From Neglectibacter timonensis (GTDB lineage: Bacteria > Bacillota > Clostridia > Oscillospirales > Acutalibacteraceae), in the NCBI RefSeq assembly GCF_900048895.1, contig NZ_LT160634.1, positions 1 through 64,000 on the forward strand: a stretch of 64,000 nt of DNA. Direction: 5' to 3'. Positions 42,331 through 51,298 of the stretch are shown here, in pieces. The position numbers and the translations under genes are program-made. Position 1 is the stretch's first letter. Each line of letters opens with the position of its first letter. The notes under the pieces were generated by a model. The model was not told where the DNA came from. It did not search any database and saw nothing but the letters and a program-made list of their open reading frames with translations.

Positions 42331-44337
42331 ATGGATCGTTTGCTTTATGGAGTAGCGTACTATGACGAGTACATGCCGGAGGAACGGCTGCGGAAGGATA
42401 TGGAGATGATGCGGGAGGCGGGCATCAATGTCATCCGTATTGCGGAATCCACCTGGGCCACGGAAGAACCTGAAGACGGGGTGTTCGATTTCACCCATGT
42501 GCGCAGGGCGCTGGAGGCCGCGCAGGAAGCGGGGATTTCCGTAATTGTGGGTACGCCCACTTACGCGGTGCCGCCCTGGTTGGCGGCAGCCCACCCTGAA
42601 ATCATCGCCGTAACGGAACGCGGAGCGGGAAAATACGGTGCCCGGCAGAATATGGACATCACCAGCCCTGTGTATCTCTACCATGCGGAGAGGGTCATCC
42701 GGAAGCTGATGGAATGCGTACAGGAGTACGGCAATGTCATCGGGTTTCAGCTGGATAACGAAACCAAGCATTACCACACGGCGGGACCCAATGTACAGAA
42801 GCGTTTTGTGCGGTACCTGCGGGAAAAATTCGGCACGGTGGAAGAGTTGAACAGGGAGTTTGGGTTCAACTATTGGAGCAACCGCGTCGACAGCTGGGAA
42901 AATGTTCCGGATGTGACGGGCAGCATCAACGGCAGCTTCCGGGCAGAATTTGAGAAATTCCGCAGAGAGCTGGTCACGGAGTATCTTGCGTGGCAGTCGG
43001 AGCTGGTTCGGGAATACCTGAAGGAAGGACAGTTTATCACCCATAACTTCGATTATGAATGGCGGGGCTATTCCTACGGCATACAACCGGATGTGGACCA
43101 TAAAGCCGCGGCAGAGGCGGTTACCATTGCCGGCTGCGATATCTATCATCCCACCCAGGACCTGCTCACCGGCGCGGAAATCTCCTTTGGCGGAGATGTG
43201 TCCCGCAGCCTCAAGCAGGATAATTACCTGGTCATCGAAACCGAGGCCCAGGGGCATGTGAACTGGACGCCCTTTGATGGGCAGCTGCGCATGCAGGCTT
43301 TCAGCCATGTGGCGTCCGGCGCCAACGCGGTGATGTACTGGCATTGGCATTCCATTCACAATGCCTGCGAAACCTATTGGAAGGGGCTGCTCAGCCACGA
43401 CCTGCAGCCCAATGCTCCCTATCGGGAAGCCTGCACCATTGGGGCGGATTTTGACCGGCTGAGCGAGCATTTGGTGAATCTGAAAAAGAAAAACCGGGTG
43501 GCAATGCTGGTGAGCAATGAAGCCCTGACCGGATTGGAGCTTTTCCGCCTGCCGGACGGAAAAACAAAATACAACGATGTGGTACGTCTGATTTACGATG
43601 CCCTCTATGAGCTCAATGTAGAGTGCGATATCCTGTTTCCCCAGGATGAGGAAAGGCTGGGCGAGTATGATTTCATCGCGGTTCCGGCGCTGTACAGCGC
43701 GCTGGATTCCCTGCTGCAGTCTCTTGCTGGCTATGTGAAAAATGGCGGACATTTGCTGGCCACTTTCAAGACAGGATTTTCTAATGAGTATCTCACTGTG
43801 GCTCATGAGCGCCAGCCGCATCTTCTGACAGAGTGCTTCGGCGTGAGCTATGATGAGTTTACAGAGCCCCGCAATGTCGCCCTTGTGGGGGATGAATTGC
43901 CGGTGGCCGGTGCGGACCGGCAGGTTTCCACCTGGATGGAGCTGCTCACCCCCACCACTGCCAATGTATTTGCAAGGTACGGCCACCCCTTCTGGGGCCG
44001 CTATGCCGCCATCACGGAAAACGCCTATGGGAAGGGGTCGGCAGCCTATGTGGGCTGTATGCCCACGAAAGCCTATTTGAAGGCTTTTCTGCGCAGGCGT
44101 CTGGCCCGGGCCGGACTGTGGGGAACGGAACAAAAGGCAGAGTTCCCTGTGATTGTCAAAAGCGGGGTAAACGGTTTGGGTAAGACGGTGCGATTCTATT
44201 TCAATTATTCCATGGAGCCGAGAAAGCAGGAGTATTTCCATGGCCACGGTGTGGAACTGATTTCCGGAGATCTGATCGCTCATGGTTCGGAGCTGGAGCT
44301 GGAACCCTGGGGATTCAAGGTGATTGAAGAGGGCTGA
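42331..44337 (+). CDS. GH42 beta-galactosidase-like enzyme
   Basis: The 668-residue protein starts at ATG 42331, 8 bases after AAAGGAAG; ATG 42322 overlaps that site. The barrel begins LYGVAYYDEYMPEERLRKD, with the acid/base Glu144 (FQLDNETKH) and the nucleophile in VIETEAQGHVNW (Glu303 or Glu305). A trimerisation-like domain (VECDILFPQDEERLGEYDF) and a small C-terminal domain follow, as in GH42. No signal peptide, so it acts inside the cell. It starts a hydrolase run of GH42, UroD-like, GH30, GH5 and AraC with short gaps, probably one transcript. Confidence 0.93.
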   Translation: MDRLLYGVAYYDEYMPEERLRKDMEMMREAGINVIRIAESTWATEEPEDGVFDFTHVRRALEAAQEAGISVIVGTPTYAVPPWLAAAHPEIIAVTERGAGKYGARQNMDITSPVYLYHAERVIRKLMECVQEYGNVIGFQLDNETKHYHTAGPNVQKRFVRYLREKFGTVEELNREFGFNYWSNRVDSWENVPDVTGSINGSFRAEFEKFRRELVTEYLAWQSELVREYLKEGQFITHNFDYEWRGYSYGIQPDVDHKAAAEAVTIAGCDIYHPTQDLLTGAEISFGGDVSRSLKQDNYLVIETEAQGHVNWTPFDGQLRMQAFSHVASGANAVMYWHWHSIHNACETYWKGLLSHDLQPNAPYREACTIGADFDRLSEHLVNLKKKNRVAMLVSNEALTGLELFRLPDGKTKYNDVVRLIYDALYELNVECDILFPQDEERLGEYDFIAVPALYSALDSLLQSLAGYVKNGGHLLATFKTGFSNEYLTVAHERQPHLLTECFGVSYDEFTEPRNVALVGDELPVAGADRQVSTWMELLTPTTANVFARYGHPFWGRYAAITENAYGKGSAAYVGCMPTKAYLKAFLRRRLARAGLWGTEQKAEFPVIVKSGVNGLGKTVRFYFNYSMEPRKQEYFHGHGVELISGDLIAHGSELELEPWGFKVIEEG

Positions 44338-44376
44338 AAAGACAGGCCGGTATTGAGAGGAAAGAAGGGAACGCAC

Positions 44377-45615
44377 ATGAGCCGGGAACAGGACCGCACG
44401 ATTTTGCGGGAGCTGGCGAAGCGGCAGTTGGAAATATCTCAATCCATAAAAAACCAGGAGCGGATTTTACTTTGGAAGGCGCATAACGCCTTTCAGCCCA
44501 GCGCTCCGGTCGTCCATGTTGAAATCGATACCTTCGAACAGGAAATCCTTCCTTCTCTGCTGCGCTGTGAGGGGGAGGAGGCACGGGCGGCGGAACGGGA
44601 ACTGTACCGGAACTTTTTGAATTTGGAGCTCTTCGACGACGACTGGGTGGTTCCGGACTATTTTCCGGTGGAGCAGAGCGGCTGGTTCCGTCCTTTTGGA
44701 TACGAGATTACCCGTACTACGGCGGCAGATTCGGCCGGAAACAGGCTGGGTCACAGATTTCATTATGTATTGGCGGATCTGCACGAGGATTTTGAAAAGC
44801 TGACACCATCGGAGTTTGGATTCGATGGGGCGTTCTATCAGCGGAAGGAACGCTTTGCGCAGGAGATGTTCGGCGATATTTTGCCGGTGCGCCGCACGAT
44901 GAACGGACTCTATGCGGTGCCCACGCAGGATGTGGTCCATCTGATGGGGATGGAAAACATGTGCTTTGCACTGGCAGACTATCCGGAGGAATTCCGGGAA
45001 ATGATGGACCGGCTGGCAGAGGATTACCTTGCCTATTTCCACATGCTGGAAAAGGAGGGCTGCCTGCTGCCCACTGCAGGCTTTGAAAAGGTAGCCCAGG
45101 GATCGCTGTGCTTTACAGAGGAGCTGCTCCGCTCGGGCCAGCTCGCCACCCGGGATGTATGGGGATTCCTGGACTCCCAGGAGACGGTGAGTATCTCTCC
45201 GGAGATGTTCCATGACTTTATCTTTCCGTGCTACAGGCAGATAGCCTCCTGTTACGGAAAGCTTTCCTATGGCTGCTGTGAGCCGGTCCACCCGGTTTGG
45301 GAGGATCTGAAAACGCTGCCGAACCTGCGCAAGGTCTCCGTCTCCCCCTGGTGTGACGAGGAGTTTATGGGGGAGCAGCTGCGCGGCGCTCAAATCGCTT
45401 ATCTGAGAAAACCCAGCCCCAATTTTCTGGGGGTGGGGACCATATTGGAAGAAGAAGAGGTCCGGAAACATTTCCGCAGGACTGCCCGCGCAGCCTCCGG
45501 CTGCAGCCTGGAGCTGATTCAGCGGGATGTGTATACGATTAACCATGATGTTGGGAAGGTAAAGCGTTATGTGCAACTCATCCGGGAGGTCATGGCAGAA
45601 TGCTATCAGCCGTAA
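44377..45615 (+). CDS. UroD/MtaA-like domain protein in the glycosidase run
   Basis: The 412-residue protein starts at ATG 44377 behind AAGAAGGGA. It resembles the uroporphyrinogen decarboxylase/corrinoid methyltransferase barrel: the end region YGCCEPVHPVWEDLKTLPNL, KVSVSPWCDEEFM and a C-terminal GCSLELIQRDVYTI helix fit that fold. Heme genes are absent around it. Such proteins recur beside glycoside hydrolases in gut Clostridia, where their role is unclear; a demethylase acting on methylated sugars or a corrinoid-linked step is a guess. The family assignment is moderate. Confidence 0.6.
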   Translation: MSREQDRTILRELAKRQLEISQSIKNQERILLWKAHNAFQPSAPVVHVEIDTFEQEILPSLLRCEGEEARAAERELYRNFLNLELFDDDWVVPDYFPVEQSGWFRPFGYEITRTTAADSAGNRLGHRFHYVLADLHEDFEKLTPSEFGFDGAFYQRKERFAQEMFGDILPVRRTMNGLYAVPTQDVVHLMGMENMCFALADYPEEFREMMDRLAEDYLAYFHMLEKEGCLLPTAGFEKVAQGSLCFTEELLRSGQLATRDVWGFLDSQETVSISPEMFHDFIFPCYRQIASCYGKLSYGCCEPVHPVWEDLKTLPNLRKVSVSPWCDEEFMGEQLRGAQIAYLRKPSPNFLGVGTILEEEEVRKHFRRTARAASGCSLELIQRDVYTINHDVGKVKRYVQLIREVMAECYQP

Positions 45616-45679
45616 GGCAGCGGGGAAGCTATGGTTTCCCTGTTGGGCTTAAAATATGAGTTGGAGGTTTGTATTGGAA

Positions 45680-47062
45680 ATGAGCAGAAAAATAAGAGTC
45701 ATTGAAACGGACATGCGGGCAGGAAAGATGCTGCAGGAGCGGGAGGCGCTGGAATTCCGCCCTGATAAGCCTGGAACCGACGGACAGGAGGGTCATATCC
45801 TCAATGTGTACGATCAGGTACAATATCAGGAAATTCTGGGCTTCGGCGGGGCTTTTACCGAATCCTCCACCCTCAATTACCAAAAGGTTTCGGAGGAACA
45901 GAGGCAGAAGGTTCTGGAACTCTATTTCGACAAGGAGAAGGGGATCGGCTACAATTTCTGCCGCGCCACCATCAACAGCTGTGACTTTTCCGAAGATTTT
46001 TATTCCTATGACGATACGCCGGAAGACTTTGCGCTGAAGGATTTTACCATCGCCCATGACCGGGAATCGGTGTTGCCCATGATCAGGGCTGCGCAGGATA
46101 AAGCAGAGGATCTGCTGATTTTCTCCAGCCCCTGGAGCCCGCCTGCCTGGATGAAAACCAATGGAACGATGAATCAGGGCGGCTCTCTCAGGAAAGACTG
46201 CAAGGAAGTGTGGGCCCGCTACACAGCCCGGTATCTCCAGGAGTATGAGAAGGAAGGCGTGAAAATCTGGGGCGTCACTGTGCAGAATGAAGCCAAGGCC
46301 AGACAGGGATGGGAATCCTGCCAATATGAGGCGGGAGAGGAACGGGATTTTGTCACCGGTTACCTGAAGCCCATCTATGAACAGATGGGTGTGGGGGACC
46401 GGAAGGTGATGTTTTGGGATCACAACAAGGAGCGTGTGGTGGACCGGAGCCTGGATATCCTTTGCAATCAAAGAGCGCGGGACGCTTTTGACGGCGTAGC
46501 CGTGCACTGGTATTCCGGCGACCATTTTACCGCGCTGGATGTGGCGCATGACCTGTTTCCTGAAAAATTCTTTGTGGCTTCCGAGCAATGCACCGGCCAT
46601 GCCAAAGAGGTCTATGGGGCGGGAGAACATTATGCCCATGACATCCTGGGGGACCTGAACCACTGGGCGGGAGCCTGGGTGGATTGGAACATGTTTCTCA
46701 ACGAGGACGGAGGCCCCAGCCATTGGCTGGACGAGCAGAGGGAATCCGGCAAAGATCCGGCTGAGATCTGGGTGGGGGCGTCCCCGGTTATGATCGACCG
46801 TACGACGGGAGAACTGACGGTGACCTCATCTTATTATTATCTGGGGCATTTCAGCAAATTTATAAAGCGGGGCGCCAGAAGAATTGGCTACAGCATTTTT
46901 GACACGAGCCTGGAGGCCGGCGCGTTTCTCAATCCGGACGGCAGCATCGCAGTTGTGGTGCTGAACCGCTGGGAAGAAGACCGGCAGGTCACTCTGCGGT
47001 ATCATGGGGAGCTGGCGGATCTGACTTTGAAGGCCCACAGCATTCAGACCCTGCTTTTTTAA
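45680..47062 (+). CDS. GH30 glycosidase, copy 1
   Basis: The 460-residue protein starts at ATG 45680, 12 bases after GGAGG; TTG 45674 is closer to the site and cannot be excluded. GH30 signatures are clear: EILGFGGAFTESSTLNY at the N-terminus, FSSPWSPPAWMKTNG, the acid/base Glu204 (TVQNEAKA) and the nucleophile Glu302 (VASEQCTG), then the beta-domain with NRWEEDRQVTLRYH. It is cytoplasmic. It probably acts as a beta-glucosidase or 1,6-glucanase-type enzyme; the subfamily is not resolved. A second GH30 lies at 55237-56706. Confidence 0.93.
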   Translation: MSRKIRVIETDMRAGKMLQEREALEFRPDKPGTDGQEGHILNVYDQVQYQEILGFGGAFTESSTLNYQKVSEEQRQKVLELYFDKEKGIGYNFCRATINSCDFSEDFYSYDDTPEDFALKDFTIAHDRESVLPMIRAAQDKAEDLLIFSSPWSPPAWMKTNGTMNQGGSLRKDCKEVWARYTARYLQEYEKEGVKIWGVTVQNEAKARQGWESCQYEAGEERDFVTGYLKPIYEQMGVGDRKVMFWDHNKERVVDRSLDILCNQRARDAFDGVAVHWYSGDHFTALDVAHDLFPEKFFVASEQCTGHAKEVYGAGEHYAHDILGDLNHWAGAWVDWNMFLNEDGGPSHWLDEQRESGKDPAEIWVGASPVMIDRTTGELTVTSSYYYLGHFSKFIKRGARRIGYSIFDTSLEAGAFLNPDGSIAVVVLNRWEEDRQVTLRYHGELADLTLKAHSIQTLLF

Positions 47063-47095
47063 CTTACAGAGAAATCAGAAGGAGAGATGGTTTTA

Positions 47096-48199
47096 GTGGA
47101 GAAAATCAGAGGCGTCAATTTCGGAAACTGGTTGGTGCTGGAAAAATGGATGCACCCGGAACTGTTTGCGGGCACCACGGCGGAGGATGAGGACGAACTC
47201 TGCCGGCAGCTCCCCCGGGAGGAACTGGTAAGGCGGCTGACAGAACATCGGGATACCTATATCACAAAGGACGATTTCCTCTATGTGAGGGAACACGGTA
47301 TGAATATGGTGCGTATTCCGGTACCCCATTTCATCTTTGGGGACGACCCGGCATATTGCGACCCCTATGTGCCCTGCATTGAATATCTGGACCGGGCCTT
47401 CGACTGGGCGGAGGAGACAGGCCTGCAGATTCTGGTAGACCTGCATACTGCGCCGGAAAGCCAGAACGGCTTTGACAACGGCGGCATCTGCGGCGTCTGC
47501 AAATGGGCTCAGTCTCCGGAACGGATCGACAGAGTTCTGCTGGTGCTGGAAAAGCTGGCAGAGCGGTACGGAAAACGGGAGGGGTTATGGGGCATTGAAC
47601 TGCTCAATGAACCCATTTCAGAGCAGCTTTGGCACCACATTCAGGACAGGTACCTGCCTCATGACCCACAGCGGGCGACAGGCTCCGATTTTGTGCCGCT
47701 TTCTGTTCTGCAGGACTTTTATAAGCGGGGCTATGAGGTACTGCGCAGGCATATGGAGGAATCGAAGGCGGTGGTATTTCACGATGGCTTCCGCTTTGAC
47801 GCCTGGTTCAACTTTATGACGGAACCAGAATACAAGAATGTGGTGCTGGACGCCCACTGGTACTTGGGCATGGATTTGGGCAGCAATCTGGAAGAGTTGG
47901 ACTTTATGCGGACAATTTTCCATGACCATGCGGAAAAGCTCAAATTGATGGAACAGGTCCATCCGGTGATCGTAGGCGAATGGTGTCTCTGTCATGATTC
48001 CCAGTCCAAACGGGAACGCACCCCCCTGCAGGAGGAACTGTTTTTCCGGCTGGTGGGCGACGCCCAGCTGGCGGTGTGGGAGGACTGTTCCGGTTATTTC
48101 TTCTGGAGCTATAAGCTGATTTCCGATCCGGCTGGGTGGGATTTGCGCAAATGCATTGAACGCGGCTGGCTCCCACAGAATTTGACTACCGGAAGATGA
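47096..48199 (+). CDS. GH5 glycosidase (exo-glucanase-like)
   Basis: The 367-residue protein most likely starts at GTG 47096, 9 bases after AAGGAGAG; ATG 47087 directly abuts that site. It begins IRGVNFGNWLVLEKWMHPEL, the N-terminal pattern of exo-beta-1,3-glucanase-like GH5. The acid/base is Glu172 (ELLNEPIS) and the nucleophile Glu295 (VIVGEWCL). No signal peptide. Its stop overlaps the AraC start by four bases (ATGA), so enzyme and regulator are coupled. Confidence 0.9.
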   Translation: MEKIRGVNFGNWLVLEKWMHPELFAGTTAEDEDELCRQLPREELVRRLTEHRDTYITKDDFLYVREHGMNMVRIPVPHFIFGDDPAYCDPYVPCIEYLDRAFDWAEETGLQILVDLHTAPESQNGFDNGGICGVCKWAQSPERIDRVLLVLEKLAERYGKREGLWGIELLNEPISEQLWHHIQDRYLPHDPQRATGSDFVPLSVLQDFYKRGYEVLRRHMEESKAVVFHDGFRFDAWFNFMTEPEYKNVVLDAHWYLGMDLGSNLEELDFMRTIFHDHAEKLKLMEQVHPVIVGEWCLCHDSQSKRERTPLQEELFFRLVGDAQLAVWEDCSGYFFWSYKLISDPAGWDLRKCIERGWLPQNLTTGR

Positions 48200-49059
48200 C
48201 AGAGCCGGTTTTTGAAAGGAACGCCCTGGACCGGGAGTTTCCTCTGCTTTTGGCTGAAAGGAACGGGGCACAGCCTTGTCTCTATCACTGGCACGACGAG
48301 ATTGAAATCCTCTGCGGCCTGGAGCGGGAGACCGTCGTCGGCGTTCTGGAACACCCCTACCGGCTGAAAGAGGGGGATATCCTGATTATTGGCCCAAGGC
48401 AGAATCATTGCCTGTTCCCCTCGGAACGGGAGGCAAAGCGTTTGGTGTTGAGCTTTCATCCTTCCCTGCTCTTTTCCAAAAGTGCCTTTGCTGTGGACGG
48501 CGCCTGTTTCTCCAGAATAAGGAGGCACAGCAGCCAGTGGGGCAGAGAGGGCAGAGAGGCTGTCGAAAAAAGTATTGCCGTGATAGAGAGGGAATATCGT
48601 CAGCGGGAGCCGGGCTGGAGGGAAGGGGTATACGCCCAGCTGATGCTGCTGGCGGTAGCCGCCATACGGCTGCTGCCCCTTGAGACGCCTGAAAAACGGC
48701 GTTCCTCCCAGGATGACTCGCTGAAACGGGTGCTGTCTTATCTCTCTGAACACGATCTCTCCAGCCTGACGCTGAAGGACTGTGCGGAGGCCCTGGGCTT
48801 TAATGAGACCTATCTGTCAGGCTTGTTTAAACGCCAGACAGGGACGACCTTTCATCAATATGTGCTGAAGCTCCGCCTGAATCAGGCAGAACAGCTTCTG
48901 GAAAATACCAACTTATCCATTTCTGCAGTATCAGTACAGTCCGGCTTTTCCAGTGTTAAGACCTTTCACCGGGTATTTCATGAACAATACGGAGTGACTC
49001 CCGGACAATACCGGGATCAAATAAGAGCGGTTCTTCAGCCCGGTGTGATAGGGACGTAA
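48196..49059 (+). CDS. AraC-family transcriptional regulator 1
   Basis: The 287-residue protein has an N-terminal cupin-like sensing domain (LYHWHDEIEILCGLE, about residues 30-45) and two helix-turn-helix motifs at about 185-280 (LTLKDCAEALGFNETYLSGL and ISAVSVQSGFSSVKTFHRVF), with the usual GVTPGQYR end. It is translationally coupled to the GH5 gene. It lies just before the lipoprotein gene 2 promoter, so it is a candidate activator of the shared boxes. Confidence 0.92.
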   Translation: MTEPVFERNALDREFPLLLAERNGAQPCLYHWHDEIEILCGLERETVVGVLEHPYRLKEGDILIIGPRQNHCLFPSEREAKRLVLSFHPSLLFSKSAFAVDGACFSRIRRHSSQWGREGREAVEKSIAVIEREYRQREPGWREGVYAQLMLLAVAAIRLLPLETPEKRRSSQDDSLKRVLSYLSEHDLSSLTLKDCAEALGFNETYLSGLFKRQTGTTFHQYVLKLRLNQAEQLLENTNLSISAVSVQSGFSSVKTFHRVFHEQYGVTPGQYRDQIRAVLQPGVIGT

Positions 49060-49133
49060 TATTGGAGAGAGGGAGATTCACAGTCGTTTTGTGTGCTCTC
49101 CCCTGTCAGTTTTAGTGTCATACATCCTTATTG

Positions 49134-49161
49134 GGACGGCTCCTTTGAGCCGTCCTTTTTT
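49134..49161 (+). terminator. Terminator after the AraC gene
   Basis: GGACGGCTC (49134-49142) pairs with GAGCCGTCC (49147-49155) around CTTT and is followed by TTTTTT. Confidence 0.92.
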
Positions 49162-49223
49162 CGTATAGTAAATTTTGTAAATGTATCAAAATTGTAACAT
49201 CAACTGAAGAGAATACGGTTAAA

Positions 49224-49291
49224 ACGCTTAATTTATTCCCTGAAATCGTAGTTTTGTTCTATTCCGTCCCAGCTGCTTTTTATAGTATAGT
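49224..49291 (+). promoter_or_regulatory. Regulated promoter of lipoprotein gene 2 (shared box)
   Basis: The box TTATTCCCTGAAATCGTAG (49233-49251) lies 53 bases from the -10 TATAGT (49286-49291), exactly as at the two other lipoprotein genes. A weaker AAAACG half-site lies 21 bp upstream of GAAATC. The leader is about 65 bases. Confidence 0.75.
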
Positions 49292-49364
49292 GAGGAGGCG
49301 CTTTCGTAATGCTTCATACGTTGTGAAAGGCGGCATACCAAACTATTTTTGGAGGTACGAGGAA

Positions 49365-50927
49365 ATGAAAAAAACTGTCAGACTGGCATCCCTGCTGCTG
49401 GCCCTGGCCCTGGTCGTGAGCACCTTTGCGGCCTGTGGTGACAATTCGTCATCAACAGCGTCCAAAGGCGGAGATTCCAAGAGCAGCAACGCGTCAACAG
49501 ACGTTTCAGAGAGTTCTACCGCAGAGGGCGGAAATGATCTGGATACATCTAAGGAAGTAGAGCTTGTCATGTATGTGGTCAGCGACCGCCCTGCAAAGCA
49601 GGATGATATGGACGCCAATTTTAATGAGCTGTTCAAGGAAAAGCTCAACTGCACGCTGAAAGTCAACTGGATCGGCTGGGCGGAATATGCCAATAAGTAC
49701 CCGCTGCTGTTTTCTTCCGGTGAGAAATTCGACATGGCCTATACTGCCACTTGGCTGAATTACTCCTCTTTGGCACAGAAGGGCGCTTTTAAGGCTCTGG
49801 ATGAACTTTGGCCCAAATATGCGCCGAAAAACTTCGAGCGTCAGTCCGAGACTGCGTTGACCCAGGCTACCGTGGGAGATCACTATTACTGCATTCCCAC
49901 CCTGCTTGCCACCTATTCCGCTTTTGGGCCCATCTACCGCACCGATCTCCTGAAGGACACGGATTGGGACGGAAAGATGGATAATCTGGCTGATTATGAG
50001 ACCTATCTCAGCTATATCAAACAGTACGCTCCCGAATACGAGCCTTGGGACGTTTATCAGGCAGGTTCTGAAGTGGATGACGTATGGATGATGGAGCAGG
50101 GCTTCTTTGGCCCCAAGGGCAACACCTTCCTGTGGGTGGATCCCGCCGAGGAAAACCCGCAGTTCTTCACCTGGTATGAATATGAAAAAACCCCTGAATT
50201 CCTGGAGATGATGAAGCGCTGGAACGAGGCTGGTTATTTCACCAAGTCCGCCCTTTCCGATACGGATTCCCAGAAGTTTAAGAGCGGTAAGTCTGCCAGC
50301 CGCGTCCATAATATCGACGCCTATTCCGGCGAGTACATTGATCATCCCGATTGGGGCATCAAGTATGCCAACTTTATCACGGACGTGTCGAACCTGCCCT
50401 TTACTCAGGACGCTCTGGTCATTTCCAACACCTCGGATAATCCCGAGCGTGCGCTGGCGCTGTACGACCTGATCACCAGCGATGAGGAGGCTTTCCGCGC
50501 CTTCTATTATGGCATCGAGGGCACTACCTACGAGATCATCGACGGCCAGGTGAAAAATCTGGATGCGGACAACTATGGCTTCTCTGCCTGCTGGGCGGCG
50601 CGCACCACGGAGTTTAACCTGGATTCCTACGGCGCTCCCGCTGATCTGAAGACCTTGAAGGAAGGCTTTGACGAGCACATCAAGGAGATGGACGGAGAGG
50701 GCAGCCAGAAGCTTCAGGGCTTCTCCCTTGACACCTCCTCCATCGAGACTGAGTATGCTGCGGTGCAGAACGTGATTCAGCAGTACTGGTGGCCTCTGGA
50801 GCTGGCCTATGTGGATATCGAAAGCGGCCTGAAGGATTATCAGTCGAAGATGGAAGCTGCGGGCATCGAGAAGGTGCGCGAGGAGTTCCAGAGACAGCTG
50901 GACGAATATCTTGCTTCCCTGAAATAA
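49365..50927 (+). CDS. Sugar ABC transporter binding lipoprotein, paralogue 2
   Basis: The 520-residue protein starts at ATG 49365, with GGAGG 9 bases upstream; an open frame to 49254 is non-coding leader. The signal is LLLALALVVSTFAACG with a lipobox Cys, followed by a Ser-rich linker. The mature part is highly similar to paralogues 1 and 3 (SDRPAKQDDMDANFNELF, EKTPEFLEMMKRWNEAGYF). Differences cluster around VYQAGSEVDDVWMMEQGF and GFFGPKGNTFLWVDPAEE, which may set ligand preference. Confidence 0.9.
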   Translation: MKKTVRLASLLLALALVVSTFAACGDNSSSTASKGGDSKSSNASTDVSESSTAEGGNDLDTSKEVELVMYVVSDRPAKQDDMDANFNELFKEKLNCTLKVNWIGWAEYANKYPLLFSSGEKFDMAYTATWLNYSSLAQKGAFKALDELWPKYAPKNFERQSETALTQATVGDHYYCIPTLLATYSAFGPIYRTDLLKDTDWDGKMDNLADYETYLSYIKQYAPEYEPWDVYQAGSEVDDVWMMEQGFFGPKGNTFLWVDPAEENPQFFTWYEYEKTPEFLEMMKRWNEAGYFTKSALSDTDSQKFKSGKSASRVHNIDAYSGEYIDHPDWGIKYANFITDVSNLPFTQDALVISNTSDNPERALALYDLITSDEEAFRAFYYGIEGTTYEIIDGQVKNLDADNYGFSACWAARTTEFNLDSYGAPADLKTLKEGFDEHIKEMDGEGSQKLQGFSLDTSSIETEYAAVQNVIQQYWWPLELAYVDIESGLKDYQSKMEAAGIEKVREEFQRQLDEYLASLK

Positions 50928-50942
50928 TAACTGCTTTGGAAA

Positions 50943-50992
50943 AAGGACTGCTGCCAAGGGAGAAGATTCTCCCGAGGCTGCGGTCCTTTTTT
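50943..50992 (+). terminator. Terminator after lipoprotein gene 2
   Basis: AAGGAC..GGGAG pairs with CTCCC..GTCCTT in a long stem and is followed by TTTTTT. About 115 bases of AT-rich spacer then lead to the next shared box. Confidence 0.85.
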
Positions 50993-51112
50993 GTTGTTGA
51001 CCTTTCCGGTCTTATGTCCAAGATCACTTCACTATCCCTAAAATTGCAGGAGCAACTCAATATTTCTAACATAATTGTAATAAATTAATATGAAATATAG
51101 TGGAATACATCT

Positions 51113-51183
51113 AAAATCATTAAGTTATTCCTTGAAATCGTAGTTTTTTCTTGTTTCTAAGGAAAGCTCCCTCATAGTAAGAT
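51113..51183 (+). promoter_or_regulatory. Regulated promoter of lipoprotein gene 3 (shared box)
   Basis: The box TTATTCCTTGAAATCGTAG (51125-51143) again starts 53 bases before the -10 TAAGAT (51178-51183). An AAAATC half-site lies at 51113, 21 bp from GAAATC. The leader is about 110 bases. Confidence 0.75.
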
Positions 51184-51298
51184 AACAGAGGAAAGGGCGT
51201 ACGTGATTTTTTGAAAAGGGAGAGCCGGCTGACGGACTTTCTCTAAAAGAAGAGAAGACGGCGTCCTTGTACTCTTAATTTTTTAGGGAGGTATTGTT

